From AM-0621 sp964386705 (GTDB taxonomy: Bacteria > Planctomycetota > Planctomycetia > Planctomycetales > Planctomycetaceae): 64,000 nucleotides of DNA. The DNA lies in contig CAYLTY010000007.1 of NCBI GenBank assembly GCA_964386705.1, positions 1-64,000 on the forward strand. Reading direction: 5' to 3'. The notes beneath the pieces were generated by a model, which was not told where the DNA came from, made no database searches, and saw nothing but the letters and a program-made list of their open reading frames with translations. The translations under genes were made by a program, and so were the position numbers. Shown here in pieces: positions 8,318-16,666 of this stretch. Every line of letters begins with the position of its first letter. Within the stretch, counting starts at the first letter, position 1.

Positions 8318-8926
8318 TCAGACTCGCGGCGGCGGAGTTGGCGGCAAAGACTGCTCACCGCAGTAGCGCGCGTCAAACGGGAGGCCCCAGCCAGCAGGCT
8401 CTGCCACCCACAGGTCGACAATGGGCGCAACGGGCAACCGCGGCTCGTGGTTGACCAACTGGTCGGAATTGGAATCGGGTCCACAGGGGCAGGACTCAAT
8501 CGCGACGATACTGGCGTCGCGCGATCGCTTCTCGTCTCGATCCTCGCTCGGCGCTCGAGGATGTGTCGGCTTCGAGCAGCACGACCGACCGGCATTGCTG
8601 GAGGTTCGACCCGGATTGTTGGCCGGTTCTTCGCTCGACTCAGACTTCAGCCGCACGACTTTGAAATCGGGCATGGACACGGGACCGGGCGTCCTGGAGC
8701 AACAGCAGTTGCCCGACAGCTTCTTCAACGGCGAACAGCAGCACTTGCTGCCGGGCCGACTCGCACAAGCTCCGGCATCCAATTCGGTACTGCCGCTGAA
8801 AACGTTGAGTGGCACACCGATCGACGACACCACAAACCACATCAGCACGAACCAGCGCAGGGCCAGTTGGCCTCCGCGTCGGTACCAGCCAACTGGCCGG
8901 AATGTTGATGTGAGTCGTGACAGCAT
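8318..8926 (-). CDS. Cys-rich exported or membrane-anchored protein
   Basis: The 202-residue product (ATG 8926; an in-frame GTG at 8947 is an alternative) starts with a basic stretch and one hydrophobic helix, LALRWFVLMWFVVSSIGVPL. The rest is hydrophilic with clustered cysteines: CCCSPLKKLSGNCCC, then SCCS and SCPC further on. The hydrophobic segment implies export or a single membrane anchor. The cysteine clusters could bind a metal or form disulfides, but no family is recognised. Long open frames exist on the other strand, but they lack any domain, so I prefer the minus-strand reading. The gene lies between the kinase-like gene and a DUF1559 gene on the same strand. Confidence 0.6.
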   Translation of the reverse strand: MLSRLTSTFRPVGWYRRGGQLALRWFVLMWFVVSSIGVPLNVFSGSTELDAGACASRPGSKCCCSPLKKLSGNCCCSRTPGPVSMPDFKVVRLKSESSEEPANNPGRTSSNAGRSCCSKPTHPRAPSEDRDEKRSRDASIVAIESCPCGPDSNSDQLVNHEPRLPVAPIVDLWVAEPAGWGLPFDARYCGEQSLPPTPPPRV

Positions 8927-9077
8927 GAATGAACCCTGAAGCTCCACAGCGATGAAGACGCCGCTGAGGCTATCGGGCTCAATTCGTGTTGGGAAGTTTC
9001 AGAGCCGCGCGCTGGCACGTCTTCTCAGGCCGAAGAATGCTTTTCTCAAGAGTCCGCGCTCGCGCCGCTGCGGTCAT

Positions 9078-10112
9078 TTACAAACACGCGGGACAACTCA
9101 TCGAGCTTGGCCGCGGGAGATGAGGCTGGCGCGCCAGGAAGTCCTCGCGAGCCCGACAGTACGACCCGCCGCCGCCGGTGCGCTGGCAACCGCTGCAGAT
9201 CTCGCGAGCCCAACCGGGTTCAATATCACAACACTGAGCGATGAACGTCACCGTCGTGCCGAGTTGCGGGCGCGATGCGATCGTCAGCGTACCACCCAGC
9301 ATGTTGGCCACTTTGCGGCAGATGGCGAGTCCCAGTCCATGACCTCCGAGTTGGCGCATGCTGGTAACGTCAGCCCTTGAGATGCGGCGTTGCAGCTGAC
9401 CGAGCATTTCCGGCGACATTCCCGGACCGGTGTCGCGTACTTCGCACGAGAGCTGTACGGCCCCGGAAACCATCACCGTCGTTGCCAAAGTGACATGCAC
9501 CTGGCCTACGGTCGTAAATTTGATCGCGTTGTCGACCAGTTGCACCAGGACCGTCATCAGCCGCGCGGGATCGGAAGCAATATCCAGCCGCGCGGTTGAG
9601 AGCACCTCGGTGACCAGCTTCAGTCCCTTGGCTTTGGCGTAGGGACGCATCTGCTGCTCAACGCGCGCCAGCAGTTCGTCCAACCGCACAGATTCGACTT
9701 TGAGAGCCGCCGAGTCCGACTGCAGATCTGACCATTCCAGAAGTTTGGTCAGGACGTTCAACAGGTTCAGACTGCTCTGACACATACTGGCGGCGGATTC
9801 GCAAGCCTGCGCTCGGTAGTCGGGGCGATCAAGATTGTCGAAGCAATCGCTGAGCAACTTCGACTGGTCATTGATCGCGGCGAGCGGTTGCCGCAGTTTC
9901 GTGTTGATGTTGGCCAATAAGGTAGTCGCCGCAGTTCGTGCGGCTTCTAACTGAGCGATCATCGTCTGCCGATCGTCAGTGTCTTCGACCTCCGGTGACC
10001 GACGCGGCTGACCACACGGGCCAAGTACCGGGGTATCCACTCGAGACGATAACTGGGGTCGTTTTGCGGCTCTCTCGGGGGAAGTCCGCGTCGACAAAGC
10101 ACTCAGAGTCAT
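9078..10112 (-). CDS. Histidine-kinase-like protein lacking the H-box histidine
   Basis: The 344-residue product has a dimerisation-like helix and a HATPase_c domain. The H-box reads LLANINTKLRQPLAAIND, so Thr71 sits where the phospho-accepting His is found in active kinases (canonical S-H-E-I-R-T-P-L). The N-box (QLVDNAIKFT, 191-200), G1 box (DTGPGM, 227-232) and G2 box (GHGLGLAI, 257-264) are intact, so ATP binding is likely. No sensor domain or membrane segment precedes it. The C-terminal 50 residues contain two CxxC pairs (CSGC at 306-309, CPAC at 340-343) plus other cysteines, suggesting a metal-binding tail. It lies beside the pseudo-receiver regulator gene on the same strand. A pseudokinase or ATP-driven conformational switch is inferred. 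Confidence 0.8.
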   Translation of the reverse strand: MTLSALSTRTSPERAAKRPQLSSRVDTPVLGPCGQPRRSPEVEDTDDRQTMIAQLEAARTAATTLLANINTKLRQPLAAINDQSKLLSDCFDNLDRPDYRAQACESAASMCQSSLNLLNVLTKLLEWSDLQSDSAALKVESVRLDELLARVEQQMRPYAKAKGLKLVTEVLSTARLDIASDPARLMTVLVQLVDNAIKFTTVGQVHVTLATTVMVSGAVQLSCEVRDTGPGMSPEMLGQLQRRISRADVTSMRQLGGHGLGLAICRKVANMLGGTLTIASRPQLGTTVTFIAQCCDIEPGWAREICSGCQRTGGGGSYCRAREDFLARQPHLPRPSSMSCPACL

Positions 10113-10506
10113 ATCCCGCTTTCTTCAAGCTGCGTCCAGATGCTGCGCTGCACAGATCAGCATCACGGCAACGCCAAAGATCTATCTCGGATTCGACACT
10201 CAAGCGGCCTCTACCTGCTGAACAACTGGAATCTGCGGAGTTCCGCCTCGAACCATGCGAGGAGATCGCATCAATACCCCCCTCGAAACTCAGCAAATCG
10301 CGGTGAAATCCGCAGAGCAGCACATCCGAAAAGATCCCGCGAAACTCGCTCGAAATTGGCATTGTTGCGAGGTCTTTGCCGTCAAGCTGTCAGTGCAAAA
10401 AGCAAGAACGCCGCTTGAGGTAAGGCTTTCCTCAAGGGCGTTCTTCAGGGCCGCGCGCGCCGCGGCCCAAGCTTTTTCATTCTGGCGTTCCGACTGGTCT
10501 CGGCAA
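10113..10506. other. Intergenic region between kinase-like gene and first regulator; two hairpins
   Basis: This stretch holds the regulator's terminator at 10404-10445 and a GC-only hairpin just before it, where GGGCCGCG (10448-10455) pairs with CGCGGCCC (10461-10468) around a 5-nt loop. The remaining roughly 290 bases should contain the promoter of the kinase-like gene on the minus strand. I see no clear promoter boxes and no coding frame worth calling. Confidence 0.5.
10404..10445 (-). terminator. Intrinsic terminator of the first pseudo-response regulator
   Basis: AAGAACGCCGCTTGAGG (10404-10420) pairs with CCTCAAGGGCGTTCTT (10430-10445) with one bulged base. On the minus strand the stem is followed by a T-run (GCTTTTTG). 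It starts 62 bases after the stop of the regulator gene. Its sequence is nearly the same as the terminator of the third regulator at 15478-15517, so it was duplicated with the gene. Confidence 0.85.
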
Positions 10507-11187
10507 CTACGCCATCTTCAGGCGGCAGGTAGTCTCCGCCACACCCGGAGTTGGCGGGACAATTTCAGGGTCAAACCACGAAGCATACTGCTTGCGAACC
10601 GCCAGGACGACGAGTTCCTCGCCCGACTCAACACCCAGCTTTCTCATCAGGAGGTAACGCCTGCGTTCCAGGGTCCGCAGGGAAACCCCCAACCGCAGCG
10701 CGGCGATCTTGTTGGGCAATCCATCCGCCGCGGCGTCCAAAACCTCATTCTCTTTCTTGTCCAGACATGCCAGCTTCTCATGGGCATGCAGAGTGGCCTT
10801 CACCAGTTCGCATTTCGACTCGACGTCAGCGAAACGATCGTTCAGAATCGCTTCCAGATCCGTGACCCGAATCGGCTTCTGAAGAATGTCATGAAAACCG
10901 AATTTCATGACGCCAAGCATCTCGGTAACGGACTCGTTTTCCTTCAGAAAAGTGACCGGCACATCAATCGAAGCAGCACGCAGCTTGCGCATCACATCCG
11001 CTCCGGTTCCGTCACGGAGTTTGAGCTTTGAAATAATCCAACGCTCAACCGAGGGCTCAATCACATAGCTGGCTAGATCGGTATAGACACGCAGGGCAAC
11101 CTGAAGTTGGGAGGCAACAATGGTCGCTACCTGCCGATCATGATCGTCATCCGAGATGAGATCGATTTGACTGAAACAGCGCTTCAC
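10507..11187 (-). CDS. Pseudo-response regulator with LuxR-type HTH (paralog 1)
   Basis: The 226-residue product resembles FixJ-type regulators: a receiver-like domain (about 1-115) and a LuxR-type helix-turn-helix (about 145-210, GLPNKIAALRLGVSLRTLERRRYLLMRKL). The acidic pair of the receiver (SDDD) and the late Lys (LQKP) are present. The phospho-accepting Asp is replaced by Lys54 in WIISKLKLRDGTG, and the conserved Thr/Ser is replaced by Lys (FLKENE). It should bind DNA but not be phosphorylated in the usual way. The start is GTG 11187, with GAGGTG five bases upstream, and it gives the same length as the two paralogs at 14426 and 15575. It is divergent from the first ECF sigma gene. Confidence 0.9.
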   Translation of the reverse strand: MKRCFSQIDLISDDDHDRQVATIVASQLQVALRVYTDLASYVIEPSVERWIISKLKLRDGTGADVMRKLRAASIDVPVTFLKENESVTEMLGVMKFGFHDILQKPIRVTDLEAILNDRFADVESKCELVKATLHAHEKLACLDKKENEVLDAAADGLPNKIAALRLGVSLRTLERRRYLLMRKLGVESGEELVVLAVRKQYASWFDPEIVPPTPGVAETTCRLKMA

Positions 11188-11511
11188 GCAACACCTCAAT
11201 GGGATACTTGGCTTCTGGTTTCCGGGCCAGATCGCAAAGTCCCATGCGTGGAATGTTGCGAACGCATCACTCCAGATCGGATTGACTGCGTACCTCTACT
11301 GACGTGATCCATTTCGTCTGAGGATGGCCGGGTTTAAAATTGGTCCTCAGTACGCGTTGGCTGGGGGTTGCATCCGCAGAGGAAATTCGAAAAAACTTGA
11401 AACCCAGGATGTCGCGGTTTTGGTACCGCGACCGACAACGCAACCGTCATAGTGCCGCTTCTCCTGAAGATTCGCGAACATCAGTGCAAGTCCAACGACA
11501 GGATTACCAAA
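11188..11511. promoter_or_regulatory. Divergent intergenic region between regulator 1 and ECF sigma 1
   Basis: This 324-bp region must hold the promoters of both the minus-strand regulator and the plus-strand sigma/kinase pair. An inverted repeat, GTCGCGGT (11411-11418) and ACCGCGAC (11425-11432) with a 6-nt loop, lies about 80 bases before the sigma start and could be an operator. No other copy of it was seen before the second sigma gene. No promoter boxes were assigned. Confidence 0.4.
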
Positions 11512-12087
11512 GTGGACTCTGCTGAACCCGGCGACGTGACGCAGATTCTGCGGACTCTTTCCGCAGGTGATCCGGAGGCTGCCGGCCGGTTGATGGAGTT
11601 GGTGTACCCCGAGTTGCGGAAAGTTGCCTCCAGCTACTTTCAGCATGAACCGGCGGGGCACATGCTGGAGCCAACGGCGCTGGTCCACGAAGCCTACATC
11701 AAGCTGGTTGGCCAGCAGGATGTGCAATGGGAGGGACGTACCCATTTCTTTGCAGTGGGTGCGCTCGCCATGCGACGCATCCTGGTGGACTACGCCCGCC
11801 AGCGGCGACGAGCCAACAAGGATCTGGACCAGAAACGGATTGAATTGAAGGACGATTTGCTACTCTCACACCATAGCATTGACGATGTCCTGGCTGTCGA
11901 AGACGCGCTCTGCAAGCTCGCCGAAGTGGATCCACAACAAGCGAAGATCGCCGAGATGCGGTTCTTTGGCGGGCTTACGGTCGCCGATGTCGCTGTCGCA
12001 TTGAAGGTCTCCAAAAGGACCGTCGAAGCCGAGTGGACGATGACCAAAGCCTGGCTGCGCCGTGAACTGGGAGGAATGCCGGAATGA
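11512..12087 (+). CDS. ECF-family RNA polymerase sigma factor (copy 1)
   Basis: The 191-residue product belongs to the planctomycete ECF sigma group (sigma70_ECF, PF07638 type). Region 2 is seen as VYPELRKVASSYF... ALVHEAYIKLV... FFAVGALAMRRILVDYARQRRR. Region 4 is EMRFFGGLTVADVAVALKVSKRTVEAEWTMTKAWLRREL. It would direct RNA polymerase to a dedicated promoter set. GTG 11512 is preferred to the in-frame ATG at 11452, because AGGA is about eight bases upstream and this start matches the second copy (16667), which has exactly the same length. Its stop overlaps the kinase start by ATGA, so the two are translationally coupled. No separate anti-sigma gene is present. Confidence 0.95.
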   Translation: MDSAEPGDVTQILRTLSAGDPEAAGRLMELVYPELRKVASSYFQHEPAGHMLEPTALVHEAYIKLVGQQDVQWEGRTHFFAVGALAMRRILVDYARQRRRANKDLDQKRIELKDDLLLSHHSIDDVLAVEDALCKLAEVDPQQAKIAEMRFFGGLTVADVAVALKVSKRTVEAEWTMTKAWLRRELGGMPE

Positions 12088-14381
12088 CCTCCGAGTTCCA
12101 CCAGAAGGTCAAGCAGGTGTTCTTTGAAGCTCTGTCGATCGAGGCGAACAATAGAGATGCGTGGCTGGATGAAAAATGCGGCGGCGATCATGTCCTGCGC
12201 CAGGAAGTCGCGTCGCTTTTGGAGAATCACGCGGACTCACCGTTACTGACGGTGTCGCAAGTCCCGGGTCTGACCGATGGGAGCCTTTCAAGTTCCGGGC
12301 GATTCCAGACACCCACCTTTATGGTGCGGCGCAGTCTTTGGGAGCGAGCGGGACATCGCGGGCGCCAATGCGTCATCGTGGCACTCATCGTCTCGATCTG
12401 GCTCGTGCTCGCATCAACTCAGGCCTGGTTCGGAGCTGAAGTTCGTCAATCGCTGCGCGACATCCGCGGCAACGAACTGCAATCGACACTGGGCACACAG
12501 ACTGCGAGCGTTTCAGAGTTTCTGGGGTTCGAAATTGAACGACATCAAGCCTGCCTGCGGCCGCGAATCCTGCGAGCCACCATCGAAAGCCTGCTCTCCG
12601 ATACGACCACAGAACTCGCCAGGAACGATGCACGGGCTCGAAACCTGATGTATTTCAAAAACCTGCTGGGCGACGATGTCCAGTTTGTGCTGCTGACGCC
12701 CAGCTATGAAGTTGCCTGGGATCACACGCCAAACGGCAATCTGGCAACATCCATCCAGCGATTGCTGGCACGGGGGCAGACTGAGTTCGGCAAGCATCTG
12801 GCCGGGGTGCTGCGCGGCAAGCCTTACCTCACGGCTCCCGACAGCGCTTACGTCGAAATCGACCCGGATGCCGCGACTACGCTGACGCTGTTCCTGCCAC
12901 TCTACGGCACAGACGACAATGAAAGTGTTACCGCCGTTGTCGCCTTTCGAAGCACACAGATCGCAGAGCGGCTGGCAGCTGTCATTGCTCACGGGCGGAT
13001 GCAAAATTCACTGGAGACTTACGCCGTCAACTCCGAAGGCTGGTTTCTGTCCGATAGCCGCTTTCTCGACCAGCTGGCGCTGACCGGCCGCATTCCGCAT
13101 CGGGCCCGCAACACCACGATCATGCAACTCGCCAGTAAAGATCCCGGCGTCGACATGACGGCTGGCGAACAGCCTGCAACTTCTGAAGACCAGTGGCCAC
13201 TGACATTGTCAGTCCACTCCGCGACTCAACGTAAAGACGGAATCAAACTTGATGGTTATCGAGACTATCGAGGCCGAAAGGTTATTGGAGCCTGGTCTTG
13301 GATTGACGAGTACAATCTCGGGTTAGTGACTGAAATGGACTACCTAGAGGCTTACGCCCCTCTGGACAAGTACAATCGTTATTATACCTTCCGACTGATC
13401 TTCAGCACGGTTGCGCTCTCCATAATCATGCTGATGCTGCTCAATTTGAATGGGCACTGGTCTTCGTCCTTGCAGGATGCGACCTTGGCGCAACCTGTCG
13501 GAGAGAACCAGATCGGAGCGTATTCGATCCTGAGGGAGGTCGGCGCTGGCGGAATGGGGGTCGTTTATCTCGCTCAACATTCGCTGCTCAAGCGCAACAC
13601 CGCGCTAAAACTGCTGAAACCGGAACAGGTAAATCGACGCACTCGAGCCCTCTTCGAACGCGAAGTTCAACTCATCAGTTCGCTCAATCATCCGAATATC
13701 GTGCAGGTATATGATTCAGGTTCGACACTGAGCGGACTGTTTTACTATGCGATGGAGTACGAGGATGGGATGACGCTCGACGAACTTGTGGAACGGAGCG
13801 GAGTCACATCCCCGGCTCGTACCGTGCACATCATGAAGCAGGTCTGCGGAGCATTGCAGGTTGCACACTCCAAGTCGCTGATTCATCGCGATATCAAGCC
13901 ACACAATATCATGATCTGCCACAAAGAGGACGGCGGGGATATGGTGAAGCTGCTCGATTTCGGACTGGTCAAGAAGATGAATTCCGAGAACGCACAGACT
14001 CTGACGGGAGCCTGGGCCGGTACGCCCCGGTATATGGCGCCGGAACGATTCCATAGCCCCGGCGCCGTTGATGAGCGAACGGACATTTATTCCGTCGGCG
14101 CCGTTACCTACTGGTTGTTAGTGGGTCAACACCCTGCGGTGCTCAATGTGTCGAATTCCAGTTCGGAGATCGCCCACCCATCGAATGCGACTAAACAGCT
14201 GATACCAACTGATCTCGACCAACTGGTCGCCGACTGCCTGTCGGTCATACCAGAGCTGCGGCCACAATCCACCGCAGAACTTCTGCGCCGTCTGGGGGAG
14301 ATCCGTCTGTTTGATGAGTGGACCGTCGAATCCGCCGAACAATGGTGGTCAACCTTCCAAACAGCCACTACCGACGCCCAG
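12084..14381 (+). CDS. Membrane sensor Ser/Thr protein kinase (copy 1), 3' end lost in a gap
   Basis: At least 766 residues are readable. In order: a cytoplasmic helical N-terminus (about 1-55, VKQVFFEALSIEANNRDAWLDEKCG, a motif region common in planctomycete kinases), a membrane helix (about 95-112), a periplasmic dCache-like sensor (about 120-430, ending GYRDYRGRKVIGAWSWIDEYN), a second helix (about 435-456), and a complete kinase domain. Kinase motifs are the glycine loop GAGGMG, Lys in TALKLL, HRDIKPHN (from about 601), DFG (about 625) and APE. It overlaps the ECF sigma gene by 4 bases. The 10-N gap begins just after WW...TTDAQ; alignment with copy 2 (17239) suggests only about 20-30 residues are missing. 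The open frame beyond the gap is antisense to the next gene and is not part of this protein. Confidence 0.9.
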
Positions 14382-14391
14382 NNNNNNNNNN
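14382..14391. other. Assembly gap of 10 N
   Basis: Ten unknown bases lie between the end of the first kinase gene and the stop of the second regulator gene on the other strand. In the paralogous loci a strong hairpin terminator lies 57-62 bases after each regulator stop, which here would fall at the gap. The gap may therefore be larger than ten bases and hide the kinase stop and a hairpin. Confidence 0.95.
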
Positions 14392-14425
14392 GGTCAGCCA
14401 AACCTGAGAGGCGATGCTCCCGCAA

Positions 14426-15109
14426 TCAGGCCATTCGCAGTACCGAAAGTTCTTCAGGTTCTGATTTCGGCGAAGTGGCACTCTGGGGCATAATCCACGA
14501 CGCGTACTGCCGGCGGATGGCGAGTGCTACGAGTTCCTCAGTTGAGGTCACTTCCAGCTTTTTCATCAGCACGTATCTACGGCACTCTAGTGTACGTAGC
14601 GCAATACCCAATCGCATCGCGGTGGTTTTATTTGGCAGGCCCAAAGTGGCGGCTTCGAGAATCTGAATCTCGCTGACATCCAGGCGTGCCAGCTTGTTAT
14701 GCGCGTCAAGGGTCGATTGAACTAATATATTATTGGATTCAATTTCAGCAGCATTGTGACACATTAACATCTCTAGATCCTTCGCCGTAACCGGCCTCTG
14801 CAAAACGTGGTGAAATCCAAACTTCATGATGCCTGCGAGGTCCGACAGCGGTTCATCGTCTCGCAAAAAAATGACGGGCACATCAAGCGACTTTGAACGC
14901 AGCTTGCGCAGCAGATCAACACCCGTGCCATCGCTCAACGTCGCCTTTGAAATCACCCAACTTCGACATTGAGACGATGTCACATCATAGCTGGCCAGGC
15001 TCGAGAAAATTCGCACAGAGAGTTGTCGCCGGGCGGCCACGGCGATGACTTGTTCTCGATCCTGATGATCATCTGAGATCAGATCGATCTGACTGATACC
15101 CTCGACCAT
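14426..15109 (-). CDS. Pseudo-response regulator with LuxR-type HTH (paralog 2)
   Basis: The 227-residue product is a close relative of the proteins at 10507-11187 and 15575-16255. The receiver-like part keeps the acidic pair (ISDDHQD) and the late Lys-equivalent position reads LQRP instead of LQKP. Lys55 replaces the phospho-accepting Asp (WVISKATLSDGTG). The C-terminal helix-turn-helix is GLPNKTTAMRLGIALRTLECRRYVLMKKL. The C-terminus ends LRMA as in paralog 3. I chose ATG 15109 because GGAGGG lies just upstream and the length then equals the paralogs; the in-frame start at 15262 adds an unrelated basic extension. The 3' end lies 34 bases from the assembly gap, convergent with the first kinase gene. 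Confidence 0.9.
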   Translation of the reverse strand: MVEGISQIDLISDDHQDREQVIAVAARRQLSVRIFSSLASYDVTSSQCRSWVISKATLSDGTGVDLLRKLRSKSLDVPVIFLRDDEPLSDLAGIMKFGFHHVLQRPVTAKDLEMLMCHNAAEIESNNILVQSTLDAHNKLARLDVSEIQILEAATLGLPNKTTAMRLGIALRTLECRRYVLMKKLEVTSTEELVALAIRRQYASWIMPQSATSPKSEPEELSVLRMA

Positions 15110-15574
15110 TAATCCCTCCGACTGGCCTGCGCGCATGCCGTCTGATGTTGCTTTCAAAGGTGCGGATTTCCGCCGCGGTGAATGGCGGCGAACTGCCACC
15201 ATCAGTAATACGGCTTTGATTGCTACTCGCATACCAAATGCGGTGAGGTATTTCTTGTACATGCACTAATACTCTGAAATCACTGGTGATTTCGTAGCAA
15301 CCGCGCAATCGCGTGACTCAATGTTTGAGCCTCTGCGCCGCGCACGCACATGCGATTGCGTTCAGATCGAGCGACTACGCACACACCACAACTGAACGGA
15401 ATCGCTCGGTTGTTCTGATTTCCCGCATCGACTTGTTACGCGATCAATCGCATTTCGAAACGGAGGTCCTGAAAAACAAGAACGCCGTGTGAGGAATGAC
15501 TCCTCAACGGCGTTCTTGCAATCACACATCTCTGTTCGCAACGTGTCTTCAATCGTCCTGATTGACGTGCGCGA
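15110..15574. other. Intergenic region between regulators 2 and 3
   Basis: The stretch contains the terminator of regulator 3 at 15478-15517 and, in the remaining 370 bases, presumably the promoter of regulator 2. No open frame with domain support, repeat or RNA gene was seen. The start-side sequence (GGAGGGATTA before ATG 15109, read on the minus strand) is the strongest ribosome site of the three regulators. Confidence 0.5.
15478..15517 (-). terminator. Intrinsic terminator of the third pseudo-response regulator
   Basis: AAGAACGCCGTGTGAGGA (15478-15495) pairs with TCCTCAACGGCGTTCTT (15501-15517) with one bulged base. On the minus strand it is followed by a T-run (TTGTTTTTC). It lies 57 bases past the regulator stop and is a near-copy of the terminator at 10404-10445. 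Confidence 0.85.
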
Positions 15575-16255
15575 CTAAGCCATCCGTAGCAGAGGTAGTG
15601 CTGTCTCCAAGTCAGGAGTCACACCAGCGTTTTGTGGCATGACCCAGGCGGCGTACTGCCGGCGAATCGCCAAAACGACGAGTTCTTCCGCTGAATTCAC
15701 ACCCAGTTTCTTCATCAGCAGGTAACGACGACGCTCCAACGTTCGCAGCGCGATTCCCAAACGCATGGCTGCCGCTTTATTAGGCAGTCCCAAGGTCGCG
15801 GCTTCGAGCACGCGATGCTCTTCATCGTCAAGAGTCTCGATCTTGCGATGTGCTTCCAAAGTGGCCTCAACAAGTTCCCCGCTGGCTTCGATCTCAGGCA
15901 CTGAATCACGCATGATTTGTAACATTTCCGCTGCTCTTAGTGGTTTTTGAAGGACGATCTGAGCTCCCCATTTCATGATCTGTACGATCTCTGCCATGGG
16001 TTCCGTGTCACGCAGAAAAACGACTGGTACGGCCCTCGCTGCGGATCGGAGCCTTCTCATCAAGTCGCAGGCGTTGCCGTCTGGAAGCTTGATCTTGGAA
16101 ACCACCCAGCTGCGGGTGCGAAGTTGTGCCGGATAACTATCTAAGCTCTGGTAGATGCGTAACGGCACCTGAAGTTCTGAAGCGACCGTGCCTAGCACGT
16201 CCCAGTCATGTCGCTCATCAGACAGCAGGTCAATCTGCGGAATCGGCTGGTCCAC
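15575..16255 (-). CDS. Pseudo-response regulator with LuxR-type HTH (paralog 3)
   Basis: The 226-residue product repeats the architecture of the two other regulators: a receiver-like domain, then a LuxR-type helix-turn-helix (GLPNKAAAMRLGIALRTLERRRYLLMKKL). Lys54 stands at the phospho-acceptor position (WVVSKIKLPDGNA), the acidic pair is altered to SDERHD, and Arg replaces the conserved Thr (FLRDTE); the late Lys (LQKP) is kept. The GTG at 16255 gives the family length but has only a weak GAAAG upstream; an in-frame GTG at 16312 is possible. It is divergent from the second ECF sigma gene, just as paralog 1 is divergent from the first. Confidence 0.85.
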   Translation of the reverse strand: MDQPIPQIDLLSDERHDWDVLGTVASELQVPLRIYQSLDSYPAQLRTRSWVVSKIKLPDGNACDLMRRLRSAARAVPVVFLRDTEPMAEIVQIMKWGAQIVLQKPLRAAEMLQIMRDSVPEIEASGELVEATLEAHRKIETLDDEEHRVLEAATLGLPNKAAAMRLGIALRTLERRRYLLMKKLGVNSAEELVVLAIRRQYAAWVMPQNAGVTPDLETALPLLRMA

Positions 16256-16666
16256 ATGCAACTTTCGTTCGCGCGATCTGATAGGATGTGCCAGCCGAAA
16301 CACGAATAGCACCGCCGGGAAACCGGTGGCTGCAACGCGAGTTGTCTGATGACAACCGATGGGGGGAGAATCGGTAAGTCAGCTCCGCTCGGTGTTTTGC
16401 AGCTGTTCGAGGGACAGAACGCTGCACCGCACCGACGTACTACGGTTGGAAATTGGAAGTCACACTCAATCGCAAGGCGAACTTCCGCTTGTCCGTCAAT
16501 TTGGCGGACACCTCACTACGCGTCAGTTGGTCGTGACAACCGCAGAGTTTTTTTCTAGAACAGTTGCGGGTAGGCTAACGACGTACACTGCGATCAAGAG
16601 ATGGGTTCAAGTTCTGCCAGAGTTGAACGTATTCGTTCCAATCATCCTTATCAGGTGAGGTGAGCG
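16256..16666. promoter_or_regulatory. Divergent intergenic region between regulator 3 and ECF sigma 2
   Basis: This 411-bp region should contain the promoters of regulator 3 (minus) and the second sigma/kinase pair (plus). A short inverted repeat, GTCCG/CGGAC around 16492-16510, is the only symmetrical element I noted. The sigma gene has GAGGTGAG before its ATG. No similarity to the region before the first sigma gene was seen by eye, although the flanking genes are paralogous. Confidence 0.35.

Noticed and set aside
8288..8939. Plus-strand frames opposite the Cys-rich exported protein
   Set aside because: They lack a signal peptide or domain, whereas the minus-strand frame has a membrane segment and ordered Cys clusters. 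The choice is not certain.
14392..14666. Continuation of the first kinase frame past the assembly gap
   Set aside because: The translated part after the gap is exactly antisense to the second regulator gene and has no similarity to the end of the paralogous kinase; it is an artefact of reading through N bases.
16600..16625. tRNA-like T-arm phrase (GGGTTCAAGTTC)
   Set aside because: No matching acceptor, anticodon or D-arm could be folded around it.
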